Assembly: GCF_021391395.1 (NCBI RefSeq)
Contig: NZ_CP090059.1
Location: 2,837,001 to 2,901,000 of the forward strand
Length of the DNA stretch: 64,000 nucleotides
Source of the DNA: Sphingomonas cannabina
GTDB lineage: Bacteria > Pseudomonadota > Alphaproteobacteria > Sphingomonadales > Sphingomonadaceae
Reading direction: 5' to 3'
This document shows positions 34,154-44,362 of the stretch, piece after piece. Within the stretch, counting starts at the first letter, position 1, and the number at the start of each line of letters is the position of its first letter. The position numbers were made by a program, and so were the translations under genes. The notes under the pieces are model-generated. The model was not told where the DNA came from, made no database searches, and saw only the letters and a program-made list of their open reading frames with translations.

Positions 34154-34464
34154 TCGGGGAGGCCGAGCTCACCCGCGAGCTGGTCGAGATCGGCCCCCGG
34201 CCGCACCAGCAGCCATTCGCCGGCCGCGGCGCCGTCGACCACCGTCACCGCATTGGTCGGACAGACGCCGAGGCACTTCACCTCGACGATCCCGGCGGCA
34301 GCCTTGCGGCCCTTCCTGAGCTTCAGGTGCCGCCGCAGCGCCTTCGCGAGCGGCGTGCGTCCCTTGCGGCCGAAGCCGCCGTCGATCCGCTTCGAGCATT
34401 TCGAGCAGACTAGCACCGCCCGCCCCCAGTTCGAGCGGACGCGCTGCTTCACTCCGGCCGCCAT
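34141..34464 (-). CDS. Thioredoxin-like 2Fe-2S ferredoxin-type protein
   Basis: A 107-residue protein with C-x2-C near residues 20-23 (VLVCSKCSKRI) and, after ~42 residues, C-x3-C in VKCLGVCPTNAVTVVDG. The second half with P-T-N-A-V is typical of the thioredoxin-like [2Fe-2S] family (as in NuoE-like and small ferredoxins). It probably carries one cluster in the cytosol. It overlaps sufE at its end and the J-domain gene at its start (34449-34464), so the pair is co-expressed; a link to iron-sulfur metabolism is suggested by sufE and by the clusters themselves. Confidence 0.8.
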   Translation of the reverse strand: MAAGVKQRVRSNWGRAVLVCSKCSKRIDGGFGRKGRTPLAKALRRHLKLRKGRKAAAGIVEVKCLGVCPTNAVTVVDGAAAGEWLLVRPGADLDQLAGELGLPDQAA

Positions 34465-34985
34465 TGCCGCCGCTCCTCGGCGACGCGCAGCACGTCGTAG
34501 GCGGCCTGCACCGCCTGGAAGCGCTTCGCCGCTTCGGCATCGCCGGGACGGACGTCGGGGTGGCTCTCCTTGGCGAGCCGGCGCCAGGCGGCGCGCACCG
34601 CCTCGAAATCGGCATCCGCCTCCAGCTCGAGCACGTCGAGCGCGCGCATCTCGTCGCGCGAGCGGGTGCCGTCGCCGGGGCCGGCCCAGGCATTATGCCG
34701 CGCGCTGGTGAAGCCCGAAGCGTCGCGCCGCTCGTTGGCCTCGCGCTGCGCCGCCTCCTCCTCGCTGAGGCCGGCGAAATAGTTCCAGCCGCGATTGTAT
34801 TCGGCGGCGTGCTCCTGGCAGAACCACCAGCGCTCCGGGCTGTTGGGGGCCTTGGGCGCGGGGCAATCGCCCGGCTCCTCGCAGCCTTCGCGGTCGCACA
34901 GCCGCACGCGCGTCGCCTCGCGCGCCGCACCATAGCTGCGCCAGCGGGGAAAGCCCCAGTCGTTGGATCGTGAAGTTCGCGCCAT
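34449..34985 (-). CDS. J-domain protein with cysteine-rich N-terminal half
   Basis: A 178-residue protein with the J domain at its C-terminal end (about 110-175): DVLELEADADFEAVRAAWRRLAKES, then the essential HPD in SHPDVRPGD, and QAAYDVLR. The N-terminal half has C-x4-C-x4-C and a later C-x2-H (LCDREGCEEPGDCPAP; WFCQEHAAEYN), a likely zinc site. It should recruit and stimulate DnaK for a specific client; the client is unknown. Start ATG 34985. It shares 16 bp with the 2Fe-2S gene downstream. Similar proteins occur in alphaproteobacteria. Confidence 0.85.
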   Translation of the reverse strand: MARTSRSNDWGFPRWRSYGAAREATRVRLCDREGCEEPGDCPAPKAPNSPERWWFCQEHAAEYNRGWNYFAGLSEEEAAQREANERRDASGFTSARHNAWAGPGDGTRSRDEMRALDVLELEADADFEAVRAAWRRLAKESHPDVRPGDAEAAKRFQAVQAAYDVLRVAEERRQWRPE

Positions 34986-35034
34986 CGCGCCCGAAATAGG
35001 CCGAAGCGCCGTTCAGGCAAGCGGGCGCGCGCGA

Positions 35035-36846
35035 CTATCTTCGCCCGAACAGCTTCTCGATGTCGGCATGGGCGAGTTTCACCCACGTCGGGCGGCCATG
35101 GTTGCACTGGCCGGAATGGGGCGTGACCTCCATCTCGCGGAGCAGCGCGTTCATCTCGGCGACCGAGAGGATGCGGCCGGCGCGGACCGAGCCGTGGCAG
35201 GCCATGGTCGCGGCGACATGGTCGAGCCGCTCCTTGAGACTCAGCGCCTCGTCATAGGCGGCGAGCTCGTCGGCGAGGTCGGTGACGAGACCGTGGACGT
35301 CGCCCTGCCCCAGCAGCGCCGGGGTCGCCCGCACCAGCATCGCGCGCGGGCCGAAGCGTTCGAGCTCCAATCCGAATTCGGCGAGCTCGGCCGCGCGTGC
35401 CTCCAGCCGGTCGCAGCCGGGCTCGTCGAGCTCGACCACCTCGGGGAGCAGCAGCGCCTGGCTGGCGATGCCGCCGTCGCCGAGCGCGCGGCGCATCCGC
35501 TCCAGCACCAGCCGCTCGTGCGCGGCGTGCTGGTCGACGATGACCAGGCCGTCCTCCGCCTCGGCGACGATATAGGTCTTGGCGACCTGCCCGCGGGCGA
35601 CGCCGAGGGGGAAGCTGGCGGTTTCGGGGGGCGGATTGTACGCCGGTTCGGCCCTGGCCTGGGGCGGTGCGATGAAAGTGGGGCGACGGTCGTGGACGTA
35701 TCTCAGCCCCTCCCCTTCAGGGGAGGGGTTGGGGTGGGGCTGTGCCACATGCCATAGGCTCGGTGAGACATCCCCCACCCGCACCCCCTCCCCTGAAGGG
35801 GAGGGGCTTAAACCCGGCTGCCACGCTCCCAGCGCCGCCTCATTCGGCCGTTGAACCGACCGGAACCCCGCCTCGTCCAGCGCCCGCCGCAAGCCGCTGA
35901 CGATCAGCCCCCGCACCAGCGCCGGATCGCGGAAGCGGACCTCCGTCTTCGCCGGATGGACGTTGACGTCGACCGCGTCGGTCGGAACCTCCAGGAACAG
36001 CGCCACCACCGGATGCCGGTCGCGCGCGAGCATCTCGGCATAGGCGCCGCGCACCGCCCCGGCGAGCAGGCGATCCTTCACCGGCCTCCCATTGACGAAT
36101 AGATACTGATGATCGGCCACGCCACGATTGAAGGTCGGCAACCCCGCCACGCCGCCCAGCACCAGCCCTTCCCGCTCCAGGTCGATCGCGACGCTGTTCG
36201 GCCCGAGATCGCGGTCGGTGAGTGCCGCCACCCGCTCCGGCCGCGTCTCGCCGCCCTGCACGCCCAGGCTCCGCCGCCCGTCATGCTCCAGGCTGAAGGC
36301 GATGTCCGGACGCGCCATCGCCAGCCGCCGCACCGCATCGAGGCAGGCGGCATATTCCGCCTTGGCCGATCGCAGGAACTTGCGCCGCGCCGGCACCTTC
36401 TCGAACAGGCCCTCCACCCGCACCCGCGTGCCGGGCGGCAATGCAGCAGGCCCCTCTTGGACCAGCACGCCGTTGTCGACCTGCCGCGCCCAGCCCTCCT
36501 GCCCCCGCACCCGGCTCTCCAGCGTCAGCCGCGCGACGCTCGCGATCGAGGGCAGCGCCTCGCCACGGAAGCCGAGCGTGGTCACCGCCTCGATCGCGTC
36601 ATCCGGCAGCTTCGACGTCGCATGCCGCTCCAGCGCCAGCGCCATCTCGGCCGGGCTCATGCCGCAGCCGTCGTCGATCACCTCGATCAGATCGACTCCG
36701 CCCGCCGCCAACTTCACCGCGATCCGGGTCGCGCCGGCGTCGATCGCGTTCTCGACCAGCTCCTTCAACGCGCTGGAGGGTCGCTCCACCACTTCACCGG
36801 CCGCGATTCGGTTGACGAGATGCTCTGGCAGACGGCGTATTGACAT
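35035..36846 (-). CDS. mutL: DNA mismatch repair protein MutL, with repeat-derived linker insert
   Basis: A 603-residue MutL. The N-terminal GHKL ATPase has ELVENAIDAGATRI, EVIDDGCGM, TLGFRGEALPSI and GTRVRVEGLFEKVPARRKF (in two parts). The C-terminal domain has the endonuclease metal motif DQHAAHERLVLE near residue 435, so it is of the nicking type used where MutH is absent, and GSVRAGRILS and CNHGRPTW near the end. Between them, residues ~346-381 (LSPSPSGEGVRVG...HPNPSPEGEG) are translated from an inverted repeat in the linker, in frame. The start overlaps nothing; mreB is divergent 147 bp away. Confidence 0.95.
   Translation of the reverse strand: MSIRRLPEHLVNRIAAGEVVERPSSALKELVENAIDAGATRIAVKLAAGGVDLIEVIDDGCGMSPAEMALALERHATSKLPDDAIEAVTTLGFRGEALPSIASVARLTLESRVRGQEGWARQVDNGVLVQEGPAALPPGTRVRVEGLFEKVPARRKFLRSAKAEYAACLDAVRRLAMARPDIAFSLEHDGRRSLGVQGGETRPERVAALTDRDLGPNSVAIDLEREGLVLGGVAGLPTFNRGVADHQYLFVNGRPVKDRLLAGAVRGAYAEMLARDRHPVVALFLEVPTDAVDVNVHPAKTEVRFRDPALVRGLIVSGLRRALDEAGFRSVQRPNEAALGAWQPGLSPSPSGEGVRVGDVSPSLWHVAQPHPNPSPEGEGLRYVHDRRPTFIAPPQARAEPAYNPPPETASFPLGVARGQVAKTYIVAEAEDGLVIVDQHAAHERLVLERMRRALGDGGIASQALLLPEVVELDEPGCDRLEARAAELAEFGLELERFGPRAMLVRATPALLGQGDVHGLVTDLADELAAYDEALSLKERLDHVAATMACHGSVRAGRILSVAEMNALLREMEVTPHSGQCNHGRPTWVKLAHADIEKLFGRR
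35705..35808. repeat. Family 3 inverted repeat inside mutL
   Basis: Arms AGCCCCTCCCCTTCAGGGG and inverse, each with a TGGGG..GGGG tail, ~104 bp. Nearly the same as 33627-33729, yet open in the mutL frame. Confidence 0.95.
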
Positions 36847-36860
36847 GGGGTGCGCTCTAG

Positions 36861-38039
<1,179 letters not shown>

Positions 38040-38062
38040 GTTCCGAAGGGGGCGCGGGGACC

Positions 38063-38968
38063 ATGGCGCCGCCGCTCAACCGGCGCACCGGCTTTTCGCG
38101 GCGCGCCCAGTACGGCTTGTTCCTGAGCTATGTCGTGGCCGGCGCCCTGGTGGTCGTCGGCCTCGTCCTGCTGCTGCTCGCGCGCTTCGATCCGCCGGCG
38201 TTCACCGCGCTCAGGATGGGCGTCGCCGAGCTGACTACCCCGATCTCGTCGGGTCTCAACGGTTTGCGCAGGGCGGCAACGGTACCGTCGGGCGTCACCG
38301 ACTATTTCGGCGGCGCGGGCAAGATTCGCGAGCTCCGCAAGCAGATCGAGGAGGAGCGCGCGATCATCATGCGCGCCCGCACGCTCAATGCCGAGAACCG
38401 GCGGCTGCGCGCGCTGCTCAAGGTTCGCGATGCCGAGCCGATGCCGGTGGTGGCGGCGCGGCTGGTCGCCTCGACCGCATCGAGCACGCGCCGCTACGCG
38501 ATCCTCAATGCCGGGTGGCGCCAGGGCGTCAAGCCGGGCCAGTCGGTGCGCGGCCCCGAGGGGCTGATCGGGCGCGTCCTGGAGGCCGGGCCGAACAGCT
38601 CCCGCGTGCTGCTCATCGTCGATGCCGAGAGCATCGTCCCCGTCCGCCGCGCGCGCGACGGGCTGCCCGCGATCGTCGCGGGGCGTGGCGACGGGCTGCT
38701 CGAAGTGCGCTCGGCCGCCTCGGTCGACGCGCCGTTTCGGGCGGGCGACATCTTCATGACCTCCGGCTCCGGCGGGCTCTATCCGCCCAATATCCCGGTG
38801 GCGCGCGTGGTCCGGGACGCGCGCGACGCCGCCGACGCGCGCGCCTTCGCCAATCCGGATTCGCTCGATTTCGCGCTGGTGCAGCAGGTGTTCCTGCCCG
38901 AACCGCCTGCCCCTGCGCCCACCCCGACTCCGACGCCGACCCCGCGGCCGAGCGGAACCGGCCAATGA
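38063..38968 (+). CDS. mreC: Rod-shape protein MreC
   Basis: A 301-residue periplasmic scaffold anchored by one N-terminal transmembrane helix (YGLFLSYVVAGALVVVGLVL), then a coiled coil (about 80-115, IRELRKQIEEERAIIMRA) and the twin beta-barrels with GQSVRGPEGLIGRVLEAG and SGSGGLYPPNIPVARV. It binds PBP2 and activates it in lateral wall synthesis. The C-terminal tail is proline-threonine repeats (PAPTPTPTPTPRPSG), likely a flexible end. Start ATG 38063. Its stop overlaps the mreD ATG. Confidence 0.93.
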   Translation: MAPPLNRRTGFSRRAQYGLFLSYVVAGALVVVGLVLLLLARFDPPAFTALRMGVAELTTPISSGLNGLRRAATVPSGVTDYFGGAGKIRELRKQIEEERAIIMRARTLNAENRRLRALLKVRDAEPMPVVAARLVASTASSTRRYAILNAGWRQGVKPGQSVRGPEGLIGRVLEAGPNSSRVLLIVDAESIVPVRRARDGLPAIVAGRGDGLLEVRSAASVDAPFRAGDIFMTSGSGGLYPPNIPVARVVRDARDAADARAFANPDSLDFALVQQVFLPEPPAPAPTPTPTPTPRPSGTGQ

Positions 38969-39483
38969 AGCTGACGAGCGCCCCGCCGCTGAGGCCGGAG
39001 CCCGCATCGCGCTGGGACGTCGCGATCGCCGCGATGACGGTGATCCTCGGCTCGCTCGTCACTCTGATCCCGGTCGTCACGACGGTGCCGTTCCTGCCGC
39101 CATGCGGCCTGCTGATGCTGCTCGCCTGGCGGCTGAGGCGTCCCGAGCTGTTTGCGAGCTGGGGCGCCGCGCCGCTCGGCCTGTTCGACGATCTCGTCAG
39201 CGGTCAGCCGGTCGGTGCCGCCATGGCGTTCTGGACGCTGTGCGTCCTCGCCATCGACGTGCTAGATACGCGGCTGGTATGGCGCGACTTCTGGCAGGAT
39301 TGGCTGATCGCCAGCGGCGCGATTGGCTTCTGTTTGATCGCCTCGCGGCTGGTCGCCTCGCCGATCGCGGCGCAGGTCGATACGGTGCTGCTGCTCCAGA
39401 TCGCGATGTCGTGCGCGCTCTATCCCCTCGCCGCCTTCCTCTGCGCGCGGATCGAGCAGCGTAGGCGCCGGCAGTTCCAATGA
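38965..39483 (+). CDS. mreD: Rod-shape protein MreD
   Basis: A 172-residue polytopic membrane protein with five hydrophobic helices (for example IAAMTVILGSLVTLIPVV and FLPPCGLLMLLAWRLR) and the conserved PLGLFDDLVSGQPVGAAM turn. It belongs with MreC in the elongasome. The ATG overlaps the mreC stop (ATGA) and its stop overlaps the PBP2 ATG. Sequence conservation in this family is low; the assignment rests also on position. Confidence 0.9.
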   Translation: MKLTSAPPLRPEPASRWDVAIAAMTVILGSLVTLIPVVTTVPFLPPCGLLMLLAWRLRRPELFASWGAAPLGLFDDLVSGQPVGAAMAFWTLCVLAIDVLDTRLVWRDFWQDWLIASGAIGFCLIASRLVASPIAAQVDTVLLLQIAMSCALYPLAAFLCARIEQRRRRQFQ

Positions 39484-41531
39484 GCGGCCCGACACGCATC
39501 GTCACCGAAGCCAGCCAGGCCTTCACCTTCTCGCGCCGGGCGATGGTGATCTCGGGTCTGCAGATCGGCATGGGCGTGCTGCTGGCCGGGCGCATGACCT
39601 GGCTCGCCGTCGCCGAGAACGAACATTACTCGCTGCTGTCGGAGAGCAACCGCGTCAACCTGACGCCGATCCCCCCGCGCCGCGGCTGGATCGTCGACCG
39701 CAGGGGCGTGGCGATCGCCAACAATCGCACCGATTTCCGCGTCGACATCATTCCCGACCGGCTTCAGGACAAGGACCGGGTGATCGGCGAGCTGACCACG
39801 CTGCTCGGTCTCAAGCCCGAGGACGTCGCCCGCATCCAGGCCGAGCTCAAGCGCGCCGCCGGCTTCCAGCCCGTGCAGGTCGCCGAGAACCTCGACTGGG
39901 AGCGCTTCGCGGCGGTCAGCGTGCGCATTCCCGAGCTGCCGGGCGTAGCGCCGACGCGCGGCTTCTCGCGCAGCTATCCGCTGGGCGCGGCGGTCGGCCA
40001 TCTCGTCGGCTATGTCGGCGCGGCGACCGCCGAGCAGTACAAGGCGACCAAGGACCCGCTGCTGATGACGCCCGGCTTCAAGGTCGGCAAGGACGGGCTC
40101 GAAAAGACGCTGGACGCCCAACTGCGCGGCAAGCCCGGCGCCAAGCGCGTCGAGGTCACCGCGCGCGGCAAGCTGGTCCGCGAACTCGCGACCCGCGGCG
40201 ACACGCCCGGCCAGACCATCCGCCTCACCATCGACGCCGGCCTGCAGGAATATGCCGCGCGGCGCCTCGGCACCAATTCGGGCTCGGCGGTGGTGTTCGA
40301 CTGCCAGACCGGCGAGATCCTGGCGATGGTGTCGATGCCGGCCTACGACCCCAACAGCTTCTCCGACGGGATCAGCCACAGCGAGTGGAAGATGCTGTCG
40401 GAGGACGACCATATCCCCCTGATGAACAAGGTCACGCAGGGGCTCTATCCGCCGGGGTCGACCGTCAAGCCGATGAACGGCCTCGCGCTGCTCGCCGCCG
40501 GCGTCGATCCCAACGAGCGGGTATTTTGCTCGGGCGCGCTCAGGGTCGGCACCGGCGTGTTCCATTGCCACAAGCGCCGCGGCCACGGTCCGCTCGACCT
40601 CAAACATGCGATCATGCAGAGCTGCGACATCTATTTCTACGAGATGGTGCGGCGGCTGGGCTACGACCGCGTCGCTCCGGTCGCGCGAATGGTCGGGCTG
40701 GGCGAGAAGTTCGACCTGCCCTTCGCCAGCCAGCGCTACGGCACCGTCCCCGACAGCGCGTGGAAGCTCAAGAAATACAAGCAGCCCTGGGCGGTCTCGG
40801 ATTCGCTCAACGCCTCGATCGGCCAGGGCTATGTGCTCGCCAATCCGCTTCAGCTCGCGGTGATGTCCGCCCGGATCGCCTCCGGCAAGCATCTCCATCC
40901 GCATCTGCTGGCGGGCAAGGACAGCCGCGACGCCCCTGCCCTCGGCGTCTCGCCCGAGCATCTCGCGATCGTCCGCGACGCCATGTCGGGCGTGATCAAC
41001 GGCGGCGGCACCGGCGGCGCGGCGCGGATGCAGATTCCCGGCATCCTGATGGGCGGCAAGACCGGCACCGCGCAGGTGCGCCGCATCACCATGGCGGAGC
41101 GGCGTTCGGGCGTGCTCAACAATGCCGCCCTGCCCTTCAAGCTGCGCGACCATGCGCTGCTCGTCTGCTTCGCGCCGGTCGACAATCCCCGCTATGCTGC
41201 GGCGATCGTGCTCGAGCACAACGCCCACCTCATCCGCAACCTCGACACGCCGATGACCGGGCGCGACATCCTGACCTATCTGTTCGATCGCGACCGCGCG
41301 CTGAAGACCCTCGCCGAGATCGAGCCGACCTGGGGCGGCGACATCAAGACGCGCATGGAGGCGCAGGCGCGCGCGTTCGAGGCGGCGCAGAACGCCCCGC
41401 CGACCGCGCTCCCGCCCGAGGATGCCGCCGCGGCCGCCAGCAACGTCGCCGATGCCGCCGCCAACGCCGCCGCGGCCGCTGCGCCGACCACAGGCGTTGC
41501 CGAGACGCGCGGCGGCGGAGACCCGGAATGA
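39480..41531 (+). CDS. mrdA: Penicillin-binding protein 2 (elongasome transpeptidase)
   Basis: A 683-residue class B PBP. One N-terminal transmembrane segment, the PBP dimerisation/pedestal region (IPPRRGWIVDRRGVAIANNR), then transpeptidase: Ser in PGSTVKPMNG near residue 325, S-C-D in MQSCDIYFYEMV near 380, and KTGTAQV near 527. It cross-links lateral-wall peptidoglycan with RodA. The last ~50 residues are Ala-rich (AAASNVADAAANAAAAAA), probably disordered. It overlaps mreD and rodA by ATGA. Confidence 0.96.
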   Translation: MSGPTRIVTEASQAFTFSRRAMVISGLQIGMGVLLAGRMTWLAVAENEHYSLLSESNRVNLTPIPPRRGWIVDRRGVAIANNRTDFRVDIIPDRLQDKDRVIGELTTLLGLKPEDVARIQAELKRAAGFQPVQVAENLDWERFAAVSVRIPELPGVAPTRGFSRSYPLGAAVGHLVGYVGAATAEQYKATKDPLLMTPGFKVGKDGLEKTLDAQLRGKPGAKRVEVTARGKLVRELATRGDTPGQTIRLTIDAGLQEYAARRLGTNSGSAVVFDCQTGEILAMVSMPAYDPNSFSDGISHSEWKMLSEDDHIPLMNKVTQGLYPPGSTVKPMNGLALLAAGVDPNERVFCSGALRVGTGVFHCHKRRGHGPLDLKHAIMQSCDIYFYEMVRRLGYDRVAPVARMVGLGEKFDLPFASQRYGTVPDSAWKLKKYKQPWAVSDSLNASIGQGYVLANPLQLAVMSARIASGKHLHPHLLAGKDSRDAPALGVSPEHLAIVRDAMSGVINGGGTGGAARMQIPGILMGGKTGTAQVRRITMAERRSGVLNNAALPFKLRDHALLVCFAPVDNPRYAAAIVLEHNAHLIRNLDTPMTGRDILTYLFDRDRALKTLAEIEPTWGGDIKTRMEAQARAFEAAQNAPPTALPPEDAAAAASNVADAAANAAAAAAPTTGVAETRGGGDPE

Positions 41532-42646
41532 GGGCGCCCGTCTCCGGCTTCGTCCCCGCGCCGCTCGCGCAGCTTCGCTGGGGCATATTGCTGCTGGTGA
41601 TGGCGATCGGCGGCTTCGGGCTGGTCGTGCTGTTCTCGGCGGCGGGCGGCAGCATCTATCCCTGGGCCTTCCCCCAGGCGGTGCGGTTCGGCGCCTTCCT
41701 GTGCCTGGCGGTGGCGATGTCGCGGGTGCGGCCGTCGACCTATGCGGCGGCCGCCTTTCCCACCTACGGCGTGCTGGTGGTGCTGCTCGTCCTCGTCGAG
41801 CTGCTCGGCGCGGTGCGCGGCGGCAGCCAGCGCTGGCTCGATCTCGGCATCATCCGCCTGCAGCCGTCCGAGCTGATGAAGCCGGCGATCGTGCTGACGA
41901 TGGCGCGCTTCTACGCGATGCTGCCGCCGTCGGAGACGCGCAAGCTGTTCTCGCTGATCCCGGCGGGCATCCTGATCGGCGTACCGTTCCTGCTGGTGCT
42001 GGTGCAGCCGGATCTCGGCACCGGCCTGATGATCGCGTTCAGCGGCGTGACGGTGATGTTCCTCGCCGGCGTGCGGCTGCGCCTGTTCATCGGCGGCGCG
42101 CTGCTGGTTGCGGTGGCCGCGCCGCTGGCGATCAACTACGGCCTCCACGATTATCAGCGCAACCGCATCCTGGTGATGCTCGATCCGGAGAGCGACCCGC
42201 TCGGCACCGGTTATCACATCAGCCAGTCCAAGATCGCGATCGGATCGGGCGGGATCACCGGCAAGGGTTTCCTCAACGGCACCCAGAGCCATCTCGACTA
42301 TCTGCCCGAGGGCCACACCGACTTCGCCTTCGCGACCATGGCCGAGGAATGGGGGTTGCTGGGGGGCTTCTTCCTGATCGTCGCCTTCATGGTACTGATC
42401 CGCTGGGGCATCAACGTGGGCCTACGCGCCGGCGACCGTTTCTCGCGGCTGACGGCGGCGGGGCTGGCGACGACGATCTTCTTCTACGTCGCGATCAACA
42501 TGGCGATGGTGATGGGCATGGCGCCGGTCGTCGGCATTCCCCTGCCGCTGGTCAGCTTCGGCGGGTCGGCGCAGATGACGATCCTGATCTGCCTCGGCAT
42601 CCTGATGTCGGTCGACCGCGAAAACCGCCGCATCCAGCGCTGGTGA
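41528..42646 (+). CDS. rodA: Peptidoglycan glycosyltransferase RodA
   Basis: A 372-residue SEDS-family polymerase with about ten transmembrane helices. Seen: GGSQRWLDLGIIRLQPSELMKPA, LVLVQPDLGTGLMIAF, GYHISQSKIAIGSGGITGKGF split over the loop with the catalytic Asp (conserved QPDLGT), EGHTDFAFATMAEEWGLLG and GIPLPLVSFGGS. It polymerises lipid II with PBP2 as partner. The ATG overlaps the mrdA stop. It ends the mreBCD-mrdA-rodA operon; 102 bp separate it from tRNA-Lys. Confidence 0.95.
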   Translation: MRAPVSGFVPAPLAQLRWGILLLVMAIGGFGLVVLFSAAGGSIYPWAFPQAVRFGAFLCLAVAMSRVRPSTYAAAAFPTYGVLVVLLVLVELLGAVRGGSQRWLDLGIIRLQPSELMKPAIVLTMARFYAMLPPSETRKLFSLIPAGILIGVPFLLVLVQPDLGTGLMIAFSGVTVMFLAGVRLRLFIGGALLVAVAAPLAINYGLHDYQRNRILVMLDPESDPLGTGYHISQSKIAIGSGGITGKGFLNGTQSHLDYLPEGHTDFAFATMAEEWGLLGGFFLIVAFMVLIRWGINVGLRAGDRFSRLTAAGLATTIFFYVAINMAMVMGMAPVVGIPLPLVSFGGSAQMTILICLGILMSVDRENRRIQRW

Positions 42647-42748
42647 GCCCTTTGTGCGGGGGCCGCCAGAAAACCTCTTGCAATCCCCCGAGGCCACGCT
42701 AAATCGCCCCCTCCGATCGCAGCCGCTCGCGGCTTTCCGCCGATCAAT

Positions 42749-42824
<76 letters not shown>

Positions 42825-43006
42825 TTTTCTCTAAATGATTTACTCAGATACTTACTACCAAATGGATCCTCTGCCGAGGCCCCCTAGAGGTGGTTTTGTG
42901 CCGTGTCTTCCGGCCGATTTCCGCCATTCAATGCGCAGGCGCGCGGCGCGATATTATCGCGGCAGCTACATATGCAACGCTTTGAGGCGCAGTCTTGCCC
43001 CAGCGA
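42825..43006. other. Gap after tRNA-Lys
   Basis: AT-richer 182 bp with no gene, repeat or hairpin that I can support. No integrase or attachment duplicate of the tRNA 3' end is seen nearby. Confidence 0.6.
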
Positions 43007-44092
43007 CTAGCGACGCGCCTCGGGGGCCAGGTTCCTGCTGAAGAACGGGATCACATGGTCCTGGAAGCGTGCGGCGACGTCGCTCGTATGATCGCCCGGA
43101 TAGATTTCGAAGCTGTTGGCGATGCCGTAGCGGTCGAGCGCTTCGTGCAGCTTCTGCGCGTCAGCCTTGAGTCCGTCGCGGTCGCCCACGTCGATCGCGA
43201 TCGCGCGATATCGCCGGAGATTTCCGACATATTGATCGAGGAAGGCGAGCGGCGCGTTCGCGGCCCATTTGGCGAGCACGTCCGGCTGCACCGCGCCATT
43301 TTGGACCGGCAGGTCGAGAAACAGTGGCGGATTGCGCGGATTGGGTGACCAGGCGGCCGCGGTCGCAAGCTGCGCGCGCTCGCCCCATTCGAGCTTCGCC
43401 GCCTCCTCGAACGACTTGACGTTGGCCAGCGCCGCGCTTGCGGCCGGATCGAACTGCTTGGGATCGCGCGGCGACAGGCAGCAGGGGCTCATCATGTAGA
43501 TCGCCCCGAACACCTCGGGATGCTTCATGCCGATGCGCGCCGTGCCGTAGCCGCCCATCGAATGGCCAGCGAGCCCGCGGCTCTCCCGCGATGCGATCGT
43601 TCGGTAATGCCGATCGATATACCCGACGAGGTCGCGCGCCACGAAGGTCTCGAAATCGCCGGTGGTGACCGAGCTCGAGTACATCGAGCCGTTGTGGACG
43701 GTCTTGCTGTCCGGCAGCACTACGATCATCTCCTTCGCCCTCTTGGCGAAGCCGCCCTCGATCGTTTGCGGAACATGGATCTCCTTGACCCACTGCTCGG
43801 CGCCGATCGAATAGCCATGCAGCGCGTAGAGCACCGGATAGCGCCTGTGCGCGTCCTTCGCATAGCTCGGGGGAAGGACCACCAGCACATCGCGGTCGGC
43901 AGATTCACCCTCGAGATTCCCTTCGATCGCGGGCGAATGCACCTTGATCCGCTCGATCGTTGTCGGAGCGGCACCGGGTACGGGAGCCGGGACGTTGGTC
44001 GCGACTTGCGCCGCCGCCGGAACCGTCATTCCGAGGACGGCAATTGCCATCGCCACGCCCAGCACATGGGCAGACCTGGTCGCCATGGTCAT
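43007..44092 (-). CDS. Exported alpha/beta-hydrolase esterase (EstA/feruloyl-esterase-like)
   Basis: A 361-residue esterase with a signal peptide (HVLGVAMAIAVLGMTVPAAA). Seen: DVLVVLPPSYAKDAHRRYPVLYALHG (in two strands), the nucleophile elbow GLAGHSMGGYGTARI, and a late DHTSDVAARFQDHVIPFF with the expected His. The esterase-D/antigen-85 family hydrolyses acyl esters, including acetyl or feruloyl groups on xylan. Context, a TonB receptor and a GH3 xylosidase-like enzyme, favours a carbohydrate esterase role; the substrate is inferred. The ATG at 44092 is chosen; a LacI-type operator lies ~70 bp upstream. Confidence 0.88.
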   Translation of the reverse strand: MTMATRSAHVLGVAMAIAVLGMTVPAAAQVATNVPAPVPGAAPTTIERIKVHSPAIEGNLEGESADRDVLVVLPPSYAKDAHRRYPVLYALHGYSIGAEQWVKEIHVPQTIEGGFAKRAKEMIVVLPDSKTVHNGSMYSSSVTTGDFETFVARDLVGYIDRHYRTIASRESRGLAGHSMGGYGTARIGMKHPEVFGAIYMMSPCCLSPRDPKQFDPAASAALANVKSFEEAAKLEWGERAQLATAAAWSPNPRNPPLFLDLPVQNGAVQPDVLAKWAANAPLAFLDQYVGNLRRYRAIAIDVGDRDGLKADAQKLHEALDRYGIANSFEIYPGDHTSDVAARFQDHVIPFFSRNLAPEARR

Positions 44093-44163
44093 GCATCTCC
44101 TCCCTTGCGCGCGGGATCTCAGTCGCCGCGATCCACGCGGAATATACACCGACAAATAAATAT

Positions 44164-44177
44164 TGATAGCGCTACCT
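44164..44177. promoter_or_regulatory. LacI-family-type palindromic operator
   Basis: TGATAGCGCTACCT holds the core TAGCGCTA with G..C flanks, the pattern of many proteobacterial LacI-family operators in sugar loci. It lies between the divergent esterase and TonB receptor genes. No LacI gene is in the window. Confidence 0.6.
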
Positions 44178-44362
44178 TTCCACAGTAAAACCCTCTTTCA
44201 GATTCGCTGAAGATGAATCGGGGAGGATTGTCATGCGCCCATGCGCGAGTGTGAAGGCCAAAGCCCTTCCCGGAAAAACTGCAGCACCTGGAGTGCCCGC
44301 GTGACGTGAACCGTCGTCGAGCCAGAAAACAACCGGCTCAAATCCGAGGAGGGGGTAACGAA

